In this document: one piece after another, positions 57,114 through 64,000 of the stretch
How the letters are laid out: every line of letters starts with the position of its first letter
Position numbering within the stretch: the stretch's first letter is position 1
Assembly: GCF_005938215.1 (NCBI RefSeq)
Contig: NZ_VCPD01000008.1
Span: 1-64,000, forward strand
Direction: 5' to 3'
Length of the DNA stretch: 64,000 nucleotides
Source: Ruegeria sediminis
GTDB lineage: Bacteria > Pseudomonadota > Alphaproteobacteria > Rhodobacterales > Rhodobacteraceae
The notes under the pieces: model-generated
What the model was told of the DNA's origin: nothing
The model's database searches: none
What the model saw: only the letters and a program-made list of their open reading frames with translations
Translations under genes and position numbers: made by a program

Positions 57114-58268
57114 ATGATCAAGATTGCCCGTGTCGACGCCTTCGCCATCCGCGTTCCGATCTTAGAGCCGATCAAGGTGGCCTTCGGCACCTTTCGCGAC
57201 CGCCCCATGGTGCTGATCCGCGTGACCGATGTGGACGGGGCCGAAGGCTGGGGCGAAACCTGGAGCAACTGGCCTGCCGTCGGAGCCGAGCACCGCGCGC
57301 GGCTTGCCGTCGATCTGGGCCAGGCGCTGATCGGCAAAGAGTTCGGCACCGCGGAGGAAATCTTCGATCACCTGACGCGCGAAACCGAAGTGCTGGTCCT
57401 GCAGACAGGCGAAGTCGGGCCGGTGGCGCAGGTCATCGCCGGGATCGATATCGCCATCTGGGATTTGCACGCGCGGAAGCTCGACGAACCGCTGTGCCGT
57501 CTCCTTAGCCAAAAGGCAGCATCACACGTGCCGGTCTACGCCACCGGCATCAATCCAGACAGACCCGAGGATTTCGCTGCCGCCAGAAAGGCCGAGGGGC
57601 ATCGCGCCTTCAAGCTGAAGATCGGTTTTGGCCGAGACCTCGACCTGCAGAACATTGCCGCCGTACGCGATGCGATCGGGCCCGAGGCGCATTTCATGCT
57701 TGACGCCAATCAATCCCTGACGCTGCCTGCTGCCCTAGACATCATTGAACTGGCGGCGAAACACGACATCACGTGGCTGGAGGAGCCGTTGCGCGTTGAT
57801 GCCGCCAATAACGATTGGTGGCTTCTGGCTGAATTCTCATCCATCCCCCTTGCCGGTGGCGAGAACCTGCGCGGAGGCCAATTCGACGAATGGATGGCGC
57901 GCGGCGAGTTGAAATTCTACCAGCCGGACATCACCAAGTGGGGCGGCGTGACGGGATGTATGCGTGTCGCGCGAAAGGCCGTTCAAGAGGGGTTGGTCTA
58001 CTGTCCGCATGTCTTCGGTGGTGGGATCGCCAATCTCGCCTCGCTGCACGCGCTGGCCGCCGCCGGAGGCGGTGGATGGCTGGAACTCGATTGCCACCCC
58101 AACGCCGGGCGCGAACTGATACTGCGCGACTTGCTGCCGGTCAGCGACGGCGGTGTTCCGGTTCCCGATGCGCCCGGACTTGGCACGTCAGTCGATCTGT
58201 CAGATTTCGCACCCTTCGTGACATGGGCGTCCGACAATACGCTGGCAACCCAAAGGAAAGCCGGATGA
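57114..58268 (+). CDS. Enolase-superfamily (mandelate racemase-like) sugar-acid dehydratase
   Basis: 384 residues; AAAGGACAG precedes the ATG. Metal ligands D197 (MLDANQ), E223 (WLEEP) and E250 (AGGEN), the KxK pair K167/K169 (FKLKIG) and a D272-H299 dyad (YQPDITK, CPHVFGG) are all visible. This is the mandelate racemase subgroup pattern, which includes many acid-sugar dehydratases. It probably abstracts the alpha-proton of the aldonic acid and eliminates water to give a 2-keto-3-deoxy acid. The substrate stereochemistry cannot be read. Its stop overlaps the next start by ATGA. Confidence 0.86.
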   Translation: MIKIARVDAFAIRVPILEPIKVAFGTFRDRPMVLIRVTDVDGAEGWGETWSNWPAVGAEHRARLAVDLGQALIGKEFGTAEEIFDHLTRETEVLVLQTGEVGPVAQVIAGIDIAIWDLHARKLDEPLCRLLSQKAASHVPVYATGINPDRPEDFAAARKAEGHRAFKLKIGFGRDLDLQNIAAVRDAIGPEAHFMLDANQSLTLPAALDIIELAAKHDITWLEEPLRVDAANNDWWLLAEFSSIPLAGGENLRGGQFDEWMARGELKFYQPDITKWGGVTGCMRVARKAVQEGLVYCPHVFGGGIANLASLHALAAAGGGGWLELDCHPNAGRELILRDLLPVSDGGVPVPDAPGLGTSVDLSDFAPFVTWASDNTLATQRKAG

Positions 58269-59245
58269 AGGCTATCAGAGTCAACGCTTTCGGTGGCCCC
58301 GATCAACTGGTTCTCTTCGATGTTCCCGATCCCGTTCCAGGTCCGGGCGAGGTCGTGATCGACGTTGAAGCTGCCGGTGTCAATCCCGCCGACACCTACA
58401 TGCTGACCGGGAATTACGTGTTCCGACCGGATCTACCCTATACCCCAGGCGGCGACTGCGCCGGCGTCGTTTCTGCGACTGGTCCCGGCGTGTACGGACT
58501 GAACCCCGGCGACCGCGTGTTCGTCAGCGCCGGACTCAGCAAGATCATGAGTGGCGCCTATGCCGAAAGGGCTTTGCACCGGATGGAAGACGTTCTTCCG
58601 ATTCCGGACGGGATCGGCTTTGCCGAAGCGGTTTGTTTCGGAGTGCCCTATGTCACCGCGCATCTCGCCCTGTTTGCACGTGGCCGTGCCGCCCGCGGTG
58701 AGACGGTTTTCATCCACGGCGCCAGCGGTGCGGTCGGAACGGCGGCGATTCAACTGGCCCGCGAAGCTGGCCTGACGGTAATCGGCAGCGCGGGGTCGGC
58801 GGCGGGCCTTGCCCTCGTCGAAGCCGAAGGTGCTCAGCTTGCAGTGGATCACGGTTCGCCCGGATATCTTGACCGGGTGCGGGATGCCACCGAAGGCCGC
58901 GGTCCCGACCTGATCGTCGAGATGTTGGCCGACGTCAATCTTGCCGCCGACATGGACCTGGTGGCCCATTCCGGCCGCATCGTGATCGTCGGCTGCCGCG
59001 GCGAGATTTCGATCAATCCGCGTGTCGCCATGCTCAAGGAGATCGACATTCGCGGCACGGCCGTCTGGAATGCATCGCGAGACTCCGTTGCCGTTGCCTT
59101 GTCCGAGATATTGGCCGGTGCTGCCAACGGGAAGATCCGCCCGGTGGTCGGACAGCGTTTCGGACTGAAACAAGCAGCCGATGCTCACAGGGCCGTTCTG
59201 CAACCCGGAGCGAAAGGAAAGGTCGTTTTGTGCCCGAAGGGATGA
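58265..59245 (+). CDS. NADPH:quinone oxidoreductase-like medium-chain dehydrogenase
   Basis: 326 residues, coupled to the dehydratase by ATGA. MDR fold: N-terminal GroES-like half (MKAIRVNAFGGPDQL, TPGGDCAGVVSATG) and the nucleotide motif FIHGASGAVGTAAIQLA. No zinc-binding Cys cluster is obvious, as in quinone oxidoreductases (QOR) and related enoyl reductases. It probably reduces a quinone or an activated double bond with NADPH. Its role in the sugar pathway is unclear; it could remove a reactive enone by-product. It is the last gene of the plus operon. Confidence 0.83.
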   Translation: MKAIRVNAFGGPDQLVLFDVPDPVPGPGEVVIDVEAAGVNPADTYMLTGNYVFRPDLPYTPGGDCAGVVSATGPGVYGLNPGDRVFVSAGLSKIMSGAYAERALHRMEDVLPIPDGIGFAEAVCFGVPYVTAHLALFARGRAARGETVFIHGASGAVGTAAIQLAREAGLTVIGSAGSAAGLALVEAEGAQLAVDHGSPGYLDRVRDATEGRGPDLIVEMLADVNLAADMDLVAHSGRIVIVGCRGEISINPRVAMLKEIDIRGTAVWNASRDSVAVALSEILAGAANGKIRPVVGQRFGLKQAADAHRAVLQPGAKGKVVLCPKG

Positions 59246-59419
59246 GTAGTTTCGTGACCGGACCTCTGGTCGTTCCTGGGGGAGATAAGCGTTCGGCGCT
59301 GCTGTTCGGTCATTTGTGTGGCCTACGGCCCAGTCGGCATCGACAACTCAGGCTGAGTTGCCCAATTGCGCGAGTTTTGCGAGATTGGTGGTCAGTTTTC
59401 CAGCAGCAATGATCCGCCC

Positions 59420-59899
59420 GTGCGACCTATTCAACTCGACTCCATAGATCTCCGAATTCTCAAGATCCTGCAGGAAGATGCCGATATCTCGAACATCGAC
59501 CTGGCGGAAAGGATCGGGCTGTCTCCGTCGCCTTGTCTGCGCCGTGTGCGCATTCTTGAAGATGCAGGTGTGATCAAGAAACGGGTGACGTTGCTCGATG
59601 CTGCGGTTCTGGGGCTGAATGTCAGCGTTTTTGTCTCGGTCCAACTTGAAAAGCAGACAAAGGAACGACTGAAGGAATTCGAGACGGAAGTCCGCAAGCG
59701 GCAGGAGGTGGTGGAATGCTACCTGATGACGGGCGAGGCTGATTATCTTTTGCGTGTGGTCGTACCTGACATCGCCACGTTTGAACGGTTTCTAAAGGAA
59801 AGCCTGACCCTGATCCCAGGCGTTGCCAACATCCGGTCAAGCTTTGCCTTGCAGCAGGTGGCCTACACCACGTCGCTGCCCCTCGACCATCTCACCTAG
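59420..59899 (+). CDS. Lrp/AsnC-family transcriptional regulator
   Basis: 159 residues from GTG 59420, which gives the typical start MRPIQLDSIDLRILKIL; a TTG at 59366 is open but less likely. An N-terminal winged HTH (NIDLAERIGLSPSPCLRRVRILEDAGVI) is followed by the AsnC/RAM ligand domain (ECYLMTGEADYLLRVVVPDIATFERFLKESL). Its 3' end overlaps the stop region of the convergent HMG-CoA-lyase gene by four bases. It probably responds to an amino acid or acid and may control the neighbouring TRAP operon. Confidence 0.85.
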   Translation: MRPIQLDSIDLRILKILQEDADISNIDLAERIGLSPSPCLRRVRILEDAGVIKKRVTLLDAAVLGLNVSVFVSVQLEKQTKERLKEFETEVRKRQEVVECYLMTGEADYLLRVVVPDIATFERFLKESLTLIPGVANIRSSFALQQVAYTTSLPLDHLT

Positions 59900-60798
59900 G
59901 CTGCACGCCTGCGAGGAACGTGGCGCAGATGGCTGGCAACCACCGCGCCCGGCAGGGCAGCTATGCGATCCGCAACGTCCAGCAAAACCTTGATGTCAAT
60001 GCCGGTCTCAAAACCGCCTTCGTTGAAGGCGAAGACCAGATCCTCGGTCGCGGTGTTACCCGTCGCTCCGGGCGCAAATGGGCAACCGCCCAATCCCGCG
60101 GCAGCCGTGTCAAATGCATCGACGCCCGATTGCCACGCCGCCACGGCATTGGCGACACCCTGTCCGAAAGTGTCATGCCCGTGAAAGGCCCAGCCGTTCC
60201 CTGCCGTTTCGGGCAGGGACATGGCCGCCGCAAAGCGTGTGGTCACCATGAATGGGTTCGCCCTGCCGGTGGTGTCGCAAAGCGCGATCTCGGCCCGAGG
60301 GGCGATTTGTCCGACTTTGGCCACAGCCGAAAGCACGTCTGCCAGTGGCACCGTTCCATCGAACGGGCTATCAAAGGCCGTAGCCAGATCGACGCGCAGG
60401 ATGGCATCCTCCGGCAGAACCGAGACGACATCCTGCAAGCCGGCGAGCGATTGGGCAAAGCTCTGGCGCACGTTGTTCTGATTGTGCCGCTCCGAGATGG
60501 AAAGGACGTAGCAGACCTCGGTGATCCCGGCCCCCAGCGCATTTTCGGCGCCGCGCACATTCGGCACCAGCGCACAGAGACGGGCGGGCAATTCTCGTAC
60601 GGCCGCGGCGATCTCGGCCATGTCGGCCATTTGCGGAATCGCCTTGGGACTCACAAAACTGCCGATTTCAATGCGCGCGCAGCCAGCGGCGGCGAGCGCC
60701 CTGATGATGCCGATTTTTTCTTCCGTTGGCAGCGGATTGGAAATGGACTGAAACCCGTCGCGCGGTGCGACTTCGCAAATCTGCGGCTTCCGTGTCAT
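59896..60798 (-). CDS. Hydroxymethylglutaryl-CoA lyase family enzyme
   Basis: 300 residues from ATG 60796-60798, with GAGGAAAA upstream. Family features are EVAPRDGFQS (metal-site Arg-Asp, R13/D14), HGHD (H206/H208) and the signature GLGGCPFAPGATGN with catalytic Cys239. It cleaves a 3-hydroxy-3-methylglutaryl-CoA-like thioester to a ketone body or acid and acetyl-CoA. Related enzymes act on citramalyl-CoA. It is the last gene of a TRAP/CoA-transferase operon, so the substrate is probably an imported branched hydroxy-dicarboxylate. Confidence 0.87.
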   Translation of the reverse strand: MTRKPQICEVAPRDGFQSISNPLPTEEKIGIIRALAAAGCARIEIGSFVSPKAIPQMADMAEIAAAVRELPARLCALVPNVRGAENALGAGITEVCYVLSISERHNQNNVRQSFAQSLAGLQDVVSVLPEDAILRVDLATAFDSPFDGTVPLADVLSAVAKVGQIAPRAEIALCDTTGRANPFMVTTRFAAAMSLPETAGNGWAFHGHDTFGQGVANAVAAWQSGVDAFDTAAAGLGGCPFAPGATGNTATEDLVFAFNEGGFETGIDIKVLLDVADRIAALPGAVVASHLRHVPRRRAA

Positions 60799-60853
60799 CG
60801 AATTTTCCTCAAGGGCGCCGGTCGTTTCCGGCCACCGGCATGGGGGAATTTTC

Positions 60854-61360
60854 TCAGACATTCTGCAAATCCTCGCCCCGGTCCGAGGGACGCCCGGTCA
60901 AGCTGTCGAACAAGTCAAACGCGAAGCGTAGCGCCAGAAGACCAAAACCGATTGGAAGCATCGCATAGGGAACTACCATCGGCGTGCCAAAGCTTGAGGA
61001 TACGCGCTCGCCGAACTCCCAGGACTGGTAGGCGATCAACCAGCCACGCCAAGCAATGATCGCGCAAAATACGAGGCCGCAAAAGCTGATCACCGCCCTG
61101 TTTATGCGCTGGCCCGTTGCGCCCAACTTGTCGGCGAAGAAAGTGATGCGGATATGGCTGTCCGTGCGCTGCACTTCGGCGGCGGTCATAACGGCCACGT
61201 AGACGATCAGGAAAGTGTTGACTTCCAACGACCACGAGGTGGGTGCGGTGAAGACGTACCGCATGATGGCGTCGTAACAGATCGTCACCACCATGAAGGC
61301 GAGCACGATATTGCCCAATACGGCAGTTGTCCGTTCAAGGGTCGATGCGATCTTTCTCAT
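60854..61360 (-). CDS. dctQ: TRAP transporter small permease subunit (DctQ)
   Basis: 168 residues with four membrane segments (first TAVLGNIVLAFMVVTICYDAIMRYVF). The DctQ feature RYVFTAPTSWSLEVNTFLIVYVAVMTAAEVQRTDSHIRI is present. It pairs with the large permease DctM. It lies downstream of dctP, an order (M, P, Q) different from the usual P-Q-M. The next gene is the HMG-CoA-lyase homolog, 55 bases further. Confidence 0.86.
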   Translation of the reverse strand: MRKIASTLERTTAVLGNIVLAFMVVTICYDAIMRYVFTAPTSWSLEVNTFLIVYVAVMTAAEVQRTDSHIRITFFADKLGATGQRINRAVISFCGLVFCAIIAWRGWLIAYQSWEFGERVSSSFGTPMVVPYAMLPIGFGLLALRFAFDLFDSLTGRPSDRGEDLQNV

Positions 61361-61433
61361 GTTTGCCTATCCGGTAAATTCCCGTTGCTGAAGACCTCTG
61401 CCAGCCGATGCTGCGGCCGGCAGAGGCGATGAT

Positions 61434-62471
61434 TCAGGCGTCCTGGCCCATGGCGAGCGCGATGGCGCGGCGGCCGGTCTCCTCGCCCACTTCCGCGATC
61501 CAGGCTTCCTGCACGGCCTGCGCGGCTTCTGCAAGGCGGGCCAGATCCTCTTCCGACGGCTCGACGACCTGCAGCCCGGCCGCTTCGATCATCGGCCAGA
61601 ACTCGTTGGGATAGATGGTGTTGTTGGCCTCGTTGGCGCCATTTTCGTCCAACCACTTTCCAGCGTCCGTGAAGGCGGCTTTTTCGGCGTCGCTCATGGC
61701 TTCCCAGCGCTTCAACGTGGTGAACAGGCCAATGCCGTAAGCCGTAATGGGAAGCTTGTAGACCGTGCCGAGCTGTTCCTGGAGGGACCGCCCGATTATC
61801 GTCGAAATGTTCGCGACCGCAGCGTCGACAGTACCGCGCTGCAGGGCCAGATAAAGTTCGGACGAAGGAATGCGTACCGCGGCAGCGCCGAAGCCTTCGG
61901 CCACCTGCGTCGCCTCGAAGCCGACCACACGAATCTTGCGCCCGGCCATCTCGTCAATCGAGCCGATGGGGGATGCGACGGTCGACCAGAGGTATTCCGG
62001 TTCGAGGATGTTGCCCATCATTGAGACCATATAGAGGTCTTCCTTGGCGAGTTCCTCGTTGATCAGGTCGAACAACGGTGTGCCAGCTGCCAGGCGGCCG
62101 GGATTGCGGTGAAGTTCCTCGACGATGCCCGGCAGACCCGTGATGCCGAGGATCGGCGTAGAGCGCGTGATGTAGCTGCTGGTGTGGAACATGAAGTCGA
62201 TCGTCCCGGACCGCAGCGCCGGCAGTTGCTCGTCCGCCTTCAGCAGTTTGCCGCTGTCGTAGTAGTCCACCGCCACGGCATCCGAAGCGTTGAGCCGGTC
62301 GACGAACCCGGCCGACCCGAAGGAAAGCGCCTTGTAGCTGGGCGGCAGGTAGCTGACACCGGTCATCATCGTTTCGGCCCGCGCCGAGGTCGGGAAACCT
62401 CCTAGACCGATGGTCGCGCCGCCCGCGAACACCGCGGAAGACATCAGGAAATTGCGTCGTGTCTGTTTCAT
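61434..62471 (-). CDS. dctP: TRAP transporter solute-binding protein (DctP) with Tat signal
   Basis: 345 residues with a twin-arginine motif (MKQTRRNFLMSSAVFAGGATIGLGGFPTSARA) indicating Tat export. The DctP family features are GSAGFVDRLNASDAVAVDYYDSG, SIDEMAGRKIRVVGFEATQVAEGFGA (conserved Arg for the carboxylate) and AVANISTIIGRSL. A strong GGAGG ribosome binding site lies upstream. It binds an organic acid for the DctQM permease. Substrate type unknown. Confidence 0.87.
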   Translation of the reverse strand: MKQTRRNFLMSSAVFAGGATIGLGGFPTSARAETMMTGVSYLPPSYKALSFGSAGFVDRLNASDAVAVDYYDSGKLLKADEQLPALRSGTIDFMFHTSSYITRSTPILGITGLPGIVEELHRNPGRLAAGTPLFDLINEELAKEDLYMVSMMGNILEPEYLWSTVASPIGSIDEMAGRKIRVVGFEATQVAEGFGAAAVRIPSSELYLALQRGTVDAAVANISTIIGRSLQEQLGTVYKLPITAYGIGLFTTLKRWEAMSDAEKAAFTDAGKWLDENGANEANNTIYPNEFWPMIEAAGLQVVEPSEEDLARLAEAAQAVQEAWIAEVGEETGRRAIALAMGQDA

Positions 62472-62498
62472 GTCTTTTCCTCCTTGGAAGACGTTTGA

Positions 62499-63794
62499 CT
62501 ACAAGAGACCCGGCAGCCACAGGCTGATCTGGGGGAACAGGACGAAGAGCATCAGGATCGCGAATTGCACCACGACGAAGGGAACAACGGACTTGATGAT
62601 TTCTTCCACTTCGAGCTGCGGGCACACACCCTTCAGCGCATAGAGATTGAGACCCACGGGCGGCGTCACCACCGCGATTTCGAGGTTCATCACCAGAACG
62701 ATGCCGAACCACAGCGGGTCATAGCCAAGGGCCGTGACCAGCGGCAGCAGGATGGGCGTGGTCACGACGATCAGCGATACCGCATCGACCAGCATTCCCA
62801 GCAAAACCAGCGCGATCATGACCAGTGTCAGGATTGCCCAGGGCGGCAGATCGGTCGCCGTCAGGGCCGCCGAAACGGATTCCGGCACACGCACGAGGTT
62901 CAGGTAATCCCCGAATATCTTGGCGCAGCCCATGATCAGCAGGATCGCACCCGAGACCTTTACCGACGCGGTCAGGATCTCAAGCGTTTTCCGCCATGTC
63001 AGGCACCGAAAGATGAGCAAGGCGATCAGGAACGCACCCGCCGCGCCAAAAGCCGCCGCCTCGGATGGCGTCGCGATGCCGGTGTAGATCGACCCCAGCA
63101 CGATTGCGACCAGCAGAAGCGCATGCCAGATGCCCGCGAGCGCGCGAAACTTCTCGCCCAACGGGGCTTCGTCGGCGTCGCCCAAGGGAGCTTCTTCAGG
63201 TTTCAGCAAGACGCGGAAATAGATGAAGACCGACAGCGCCAGAGCAAGCACGATGCCAGGCAGAATGCCCCCGATGAAAAGGGCACCCACCGACACCCCC
63301 GAAACGGCTCCGTAGATGATGAATGGCACTGACGGAGGGATCAACATTGCCAGCGCGCCAGAGGACGCGACCGAGCCGGCGGCCAGCGTGCGCGAATAGC
63401 CCCGCTCAAGCATCTGAGGTACGGCAATGGAGCCGACGGCGGCCACCCCGGCGACCGATACGCCGGACACCGCACCGAAAATGGCGGAAGCGCCAACCGT
63501 TGCGATCGCAAGGCCGCCCCTGAGCCACTGCAGCCAAAGCGCTGCTGCGCGGAAAAGGTTCTGACCGACCGGCGTCGCCCCCAGAATGTTCCCCATCAGG
63601 ATGAAAAGGGGCAGCGCGATCAACTCGAAGGAATTGAGCTGACCGAAGAAGGAAGTGGGCGCAAAGAAGAACGCCATCGATCCTCGCGCCATCCACAGAC
63701 CGACCAGACCACTGGCCCCCAGCGCCAGAAAGATCGGCGCACCGGCGCCGATCATCCCCAGCAGCACAGCCACGACGATAATCGGCTCAATCAT
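62499..63794 (-). CDS. dctM: TRAP transporter large permease subunit (DctM)
   Basis: 431 residues with about twelve membrane segments and the family motifs LVGLWMARGSMAFFFAPTSFFGQL and SGVSVAGVAAVGSIAVPQMLERGYSRTLAAGSVASSGALAMLIPPSVPFIIYG. It is the sodium-coupled channel of the TRAP system. The stop is 27 bases before dctP, so the two are cotranscribed. It follows a CoA-transferase gene that is cut by the window end. Confidence 0.88.
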   Translation of the reverse strand: MIEPIIVVAVLLGMIGAGAPIFLALGASGLVGLWMARGSMAFFFAPTSFFGQLNSFELIALPLFILMGNILGATPVGQNLFRAAALWLQWLRGGLAIATVGASAIFGAVSGVSVAGVAAVGSIAVPQMLERGYSRTLAAGSVASSGALAMLIPPSVPFIIYGAVSGVSVGALFIGGILPGIVLALALSVFIYFRVLLKPEEAPLGDADEAPLGEKFRALAGIWHALLLVAIVLGSIYTGIATPSEAAAFGAAGAFLIALLIFRCLTWRKTLEILTASVKVSGAILLIMGCAKIFGDYLNLVRVPESVSAALTATDLPPWAILTLVMIALVLLGMLVDAVSLIVVTTPILLPLVTALGYDPLWFGIVLVMNLEIAVVTPPVGLNLYALKGVCPQLEVEEIIKSVVPFVVVQFAILMLFVLFPQISLWLPGLL

Positions 63795-63884
63795 TGGCCC
63801 GACCGCACTTATTGGTCACAACTTGCATGTGTACGTCTCCTGGGCCACGCCATCCCTAATGTCCGCGTAAGCCATTGATGTTTT

Positions 63885-64000
63885 TCAGATGATGCCTGCC
63901 GTGCGTAGTTCTGCGATGCGTTCCGGCGCGTAGCCCAGTCCGTTAACAAGCACTTCTTCGTTGTGTTCACCAAGGTCCGGGCCAAGACGTGTCACCCGCC
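63885..64000 (-). CDS. CoA-transferase family III (CaiB/BaiF), C-terminal end
   Basis: Only the last 38 codons are in the window. The minus-strand translation RVTRLGPDLGEHNEEVL, then GYAPERIAELRTAGII and a stop at 63885-63887, is the conserved tail of formyl-CoA/succinyl-CoA transferases (the GEH-EEVL and I-x-L-R-x-x-G elements). Such enzymes move CoA from succinyl-CoA or acetyl-CoA to a carboxylate. Its location 90 bases before dctM suggests that it activates the acid imported by the TRAP system. Confidence 0.8.
   Translation of the reverse strand, partial: RVTRLGPDLGEHNEEVLVNGLGYAPERIAELRTAGII

Noticed and set aside
1..64000. tRNA, rRNA, CRISPR and prophage genes
   Set aside because: No cloverleaf, rRNA segment, regularly spaced repeat array or phage structural gene was recognised by reading both strands.

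Overview
The window looks like a chromosome segment of a marine alphaproteobacterium of the Rhodobacteraceae/Roseobacter type. This is inferred from gene content (TAXI and DctPQM TRAP transporters, choXWV with betB, a butyrate kinase and phosphotransbutyrylase operon next to etfB, many short-chain dehydrogenases), from the high GC and from protein style; no rRNA or tRNA gene is present to confirm it. Coding is dense. I saw no CRISPR array, no prophage and no intact insertion sequence.

Layout. 1-6.6 kb: a minus-strand operon (GabT-type aminotransferase, aldehyde dehydrogenase, butyrate kinase, phosphate butyryltransferase, 3-hydroxyacyl-CoA dehydrogenase, start of etfB) with a divergent XRE-cupin regulator. 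6.9-13.5 kb: a cation symporter fused to a solute-binding domain, then a two-gene RND efflux pump. 13.6-18.3 kb: choline uptake (choX-choW-choV) divergent from betB over a BetI-like palindrome. 18.3-23.1 kb: dgoA-dgoK divergent from a TAXI-type TRAP transporter. 23.1-38 kb: a signalling and glycosyltransferase island (Ser/Thr kinase-STAND-WD40 protein, secreted protein, nucleotidyl cyclase-FHA protein, long single-pass membrane protein, small secreted protein, two glycosyltransferases, a small unknown, and an APH-TolB-TPR fusion). 38.4-40.6 kb: gap divergent from a LacI-family regulator over tandem operators. 40.7-42.3 kb: a decayed IS6 transposase fragment, an alpha/beta hydrolase and a cupin.

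42.5-59.2 kb is probably one GntR-controlled regulon. A nine-gene minus-strand operon (sulfonate/nitrate-type ABC importer, beta-hydroxyacid dehydrogenase, split UxaA-family lyase, TtuC-like dehydrogenase, metallo-beta-lactamase-fold hydrolase), a two-gene minus operon (SDR, D-2-hydroxyacid dehydrogenase) and a five-gene plus operon (ALDH, SDR, SMP-30 lactonase, enolase-superfamily dehydratase, quinone oxidoreductase) share a TTGT(A/C)A-N7-TTACAA inverted repeat, which also lies in front of the GntR gene. The enzymes fit uptake and Entner-Doudoroff-like oxidation of an acidic sugar or sugar acid; several features point to a sulfonated substrate, but this is a hypothesis. 59.4-64 kb: an Lrp-type regulator facing a minus-strand operon of a family III CoA-transferase (cut by the window end), DctM, DctP, DctQ and an HMG-CoA-lyase-family enzyme, which suggests import, CoA activation and cleavage of a branched hydroxy-dicarboxylate.

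The most unusual parts are the 23-38 kb kinase/cyclase-FHA/glycosyltransferase island and the shared operator linking the 42-59 kb operons.
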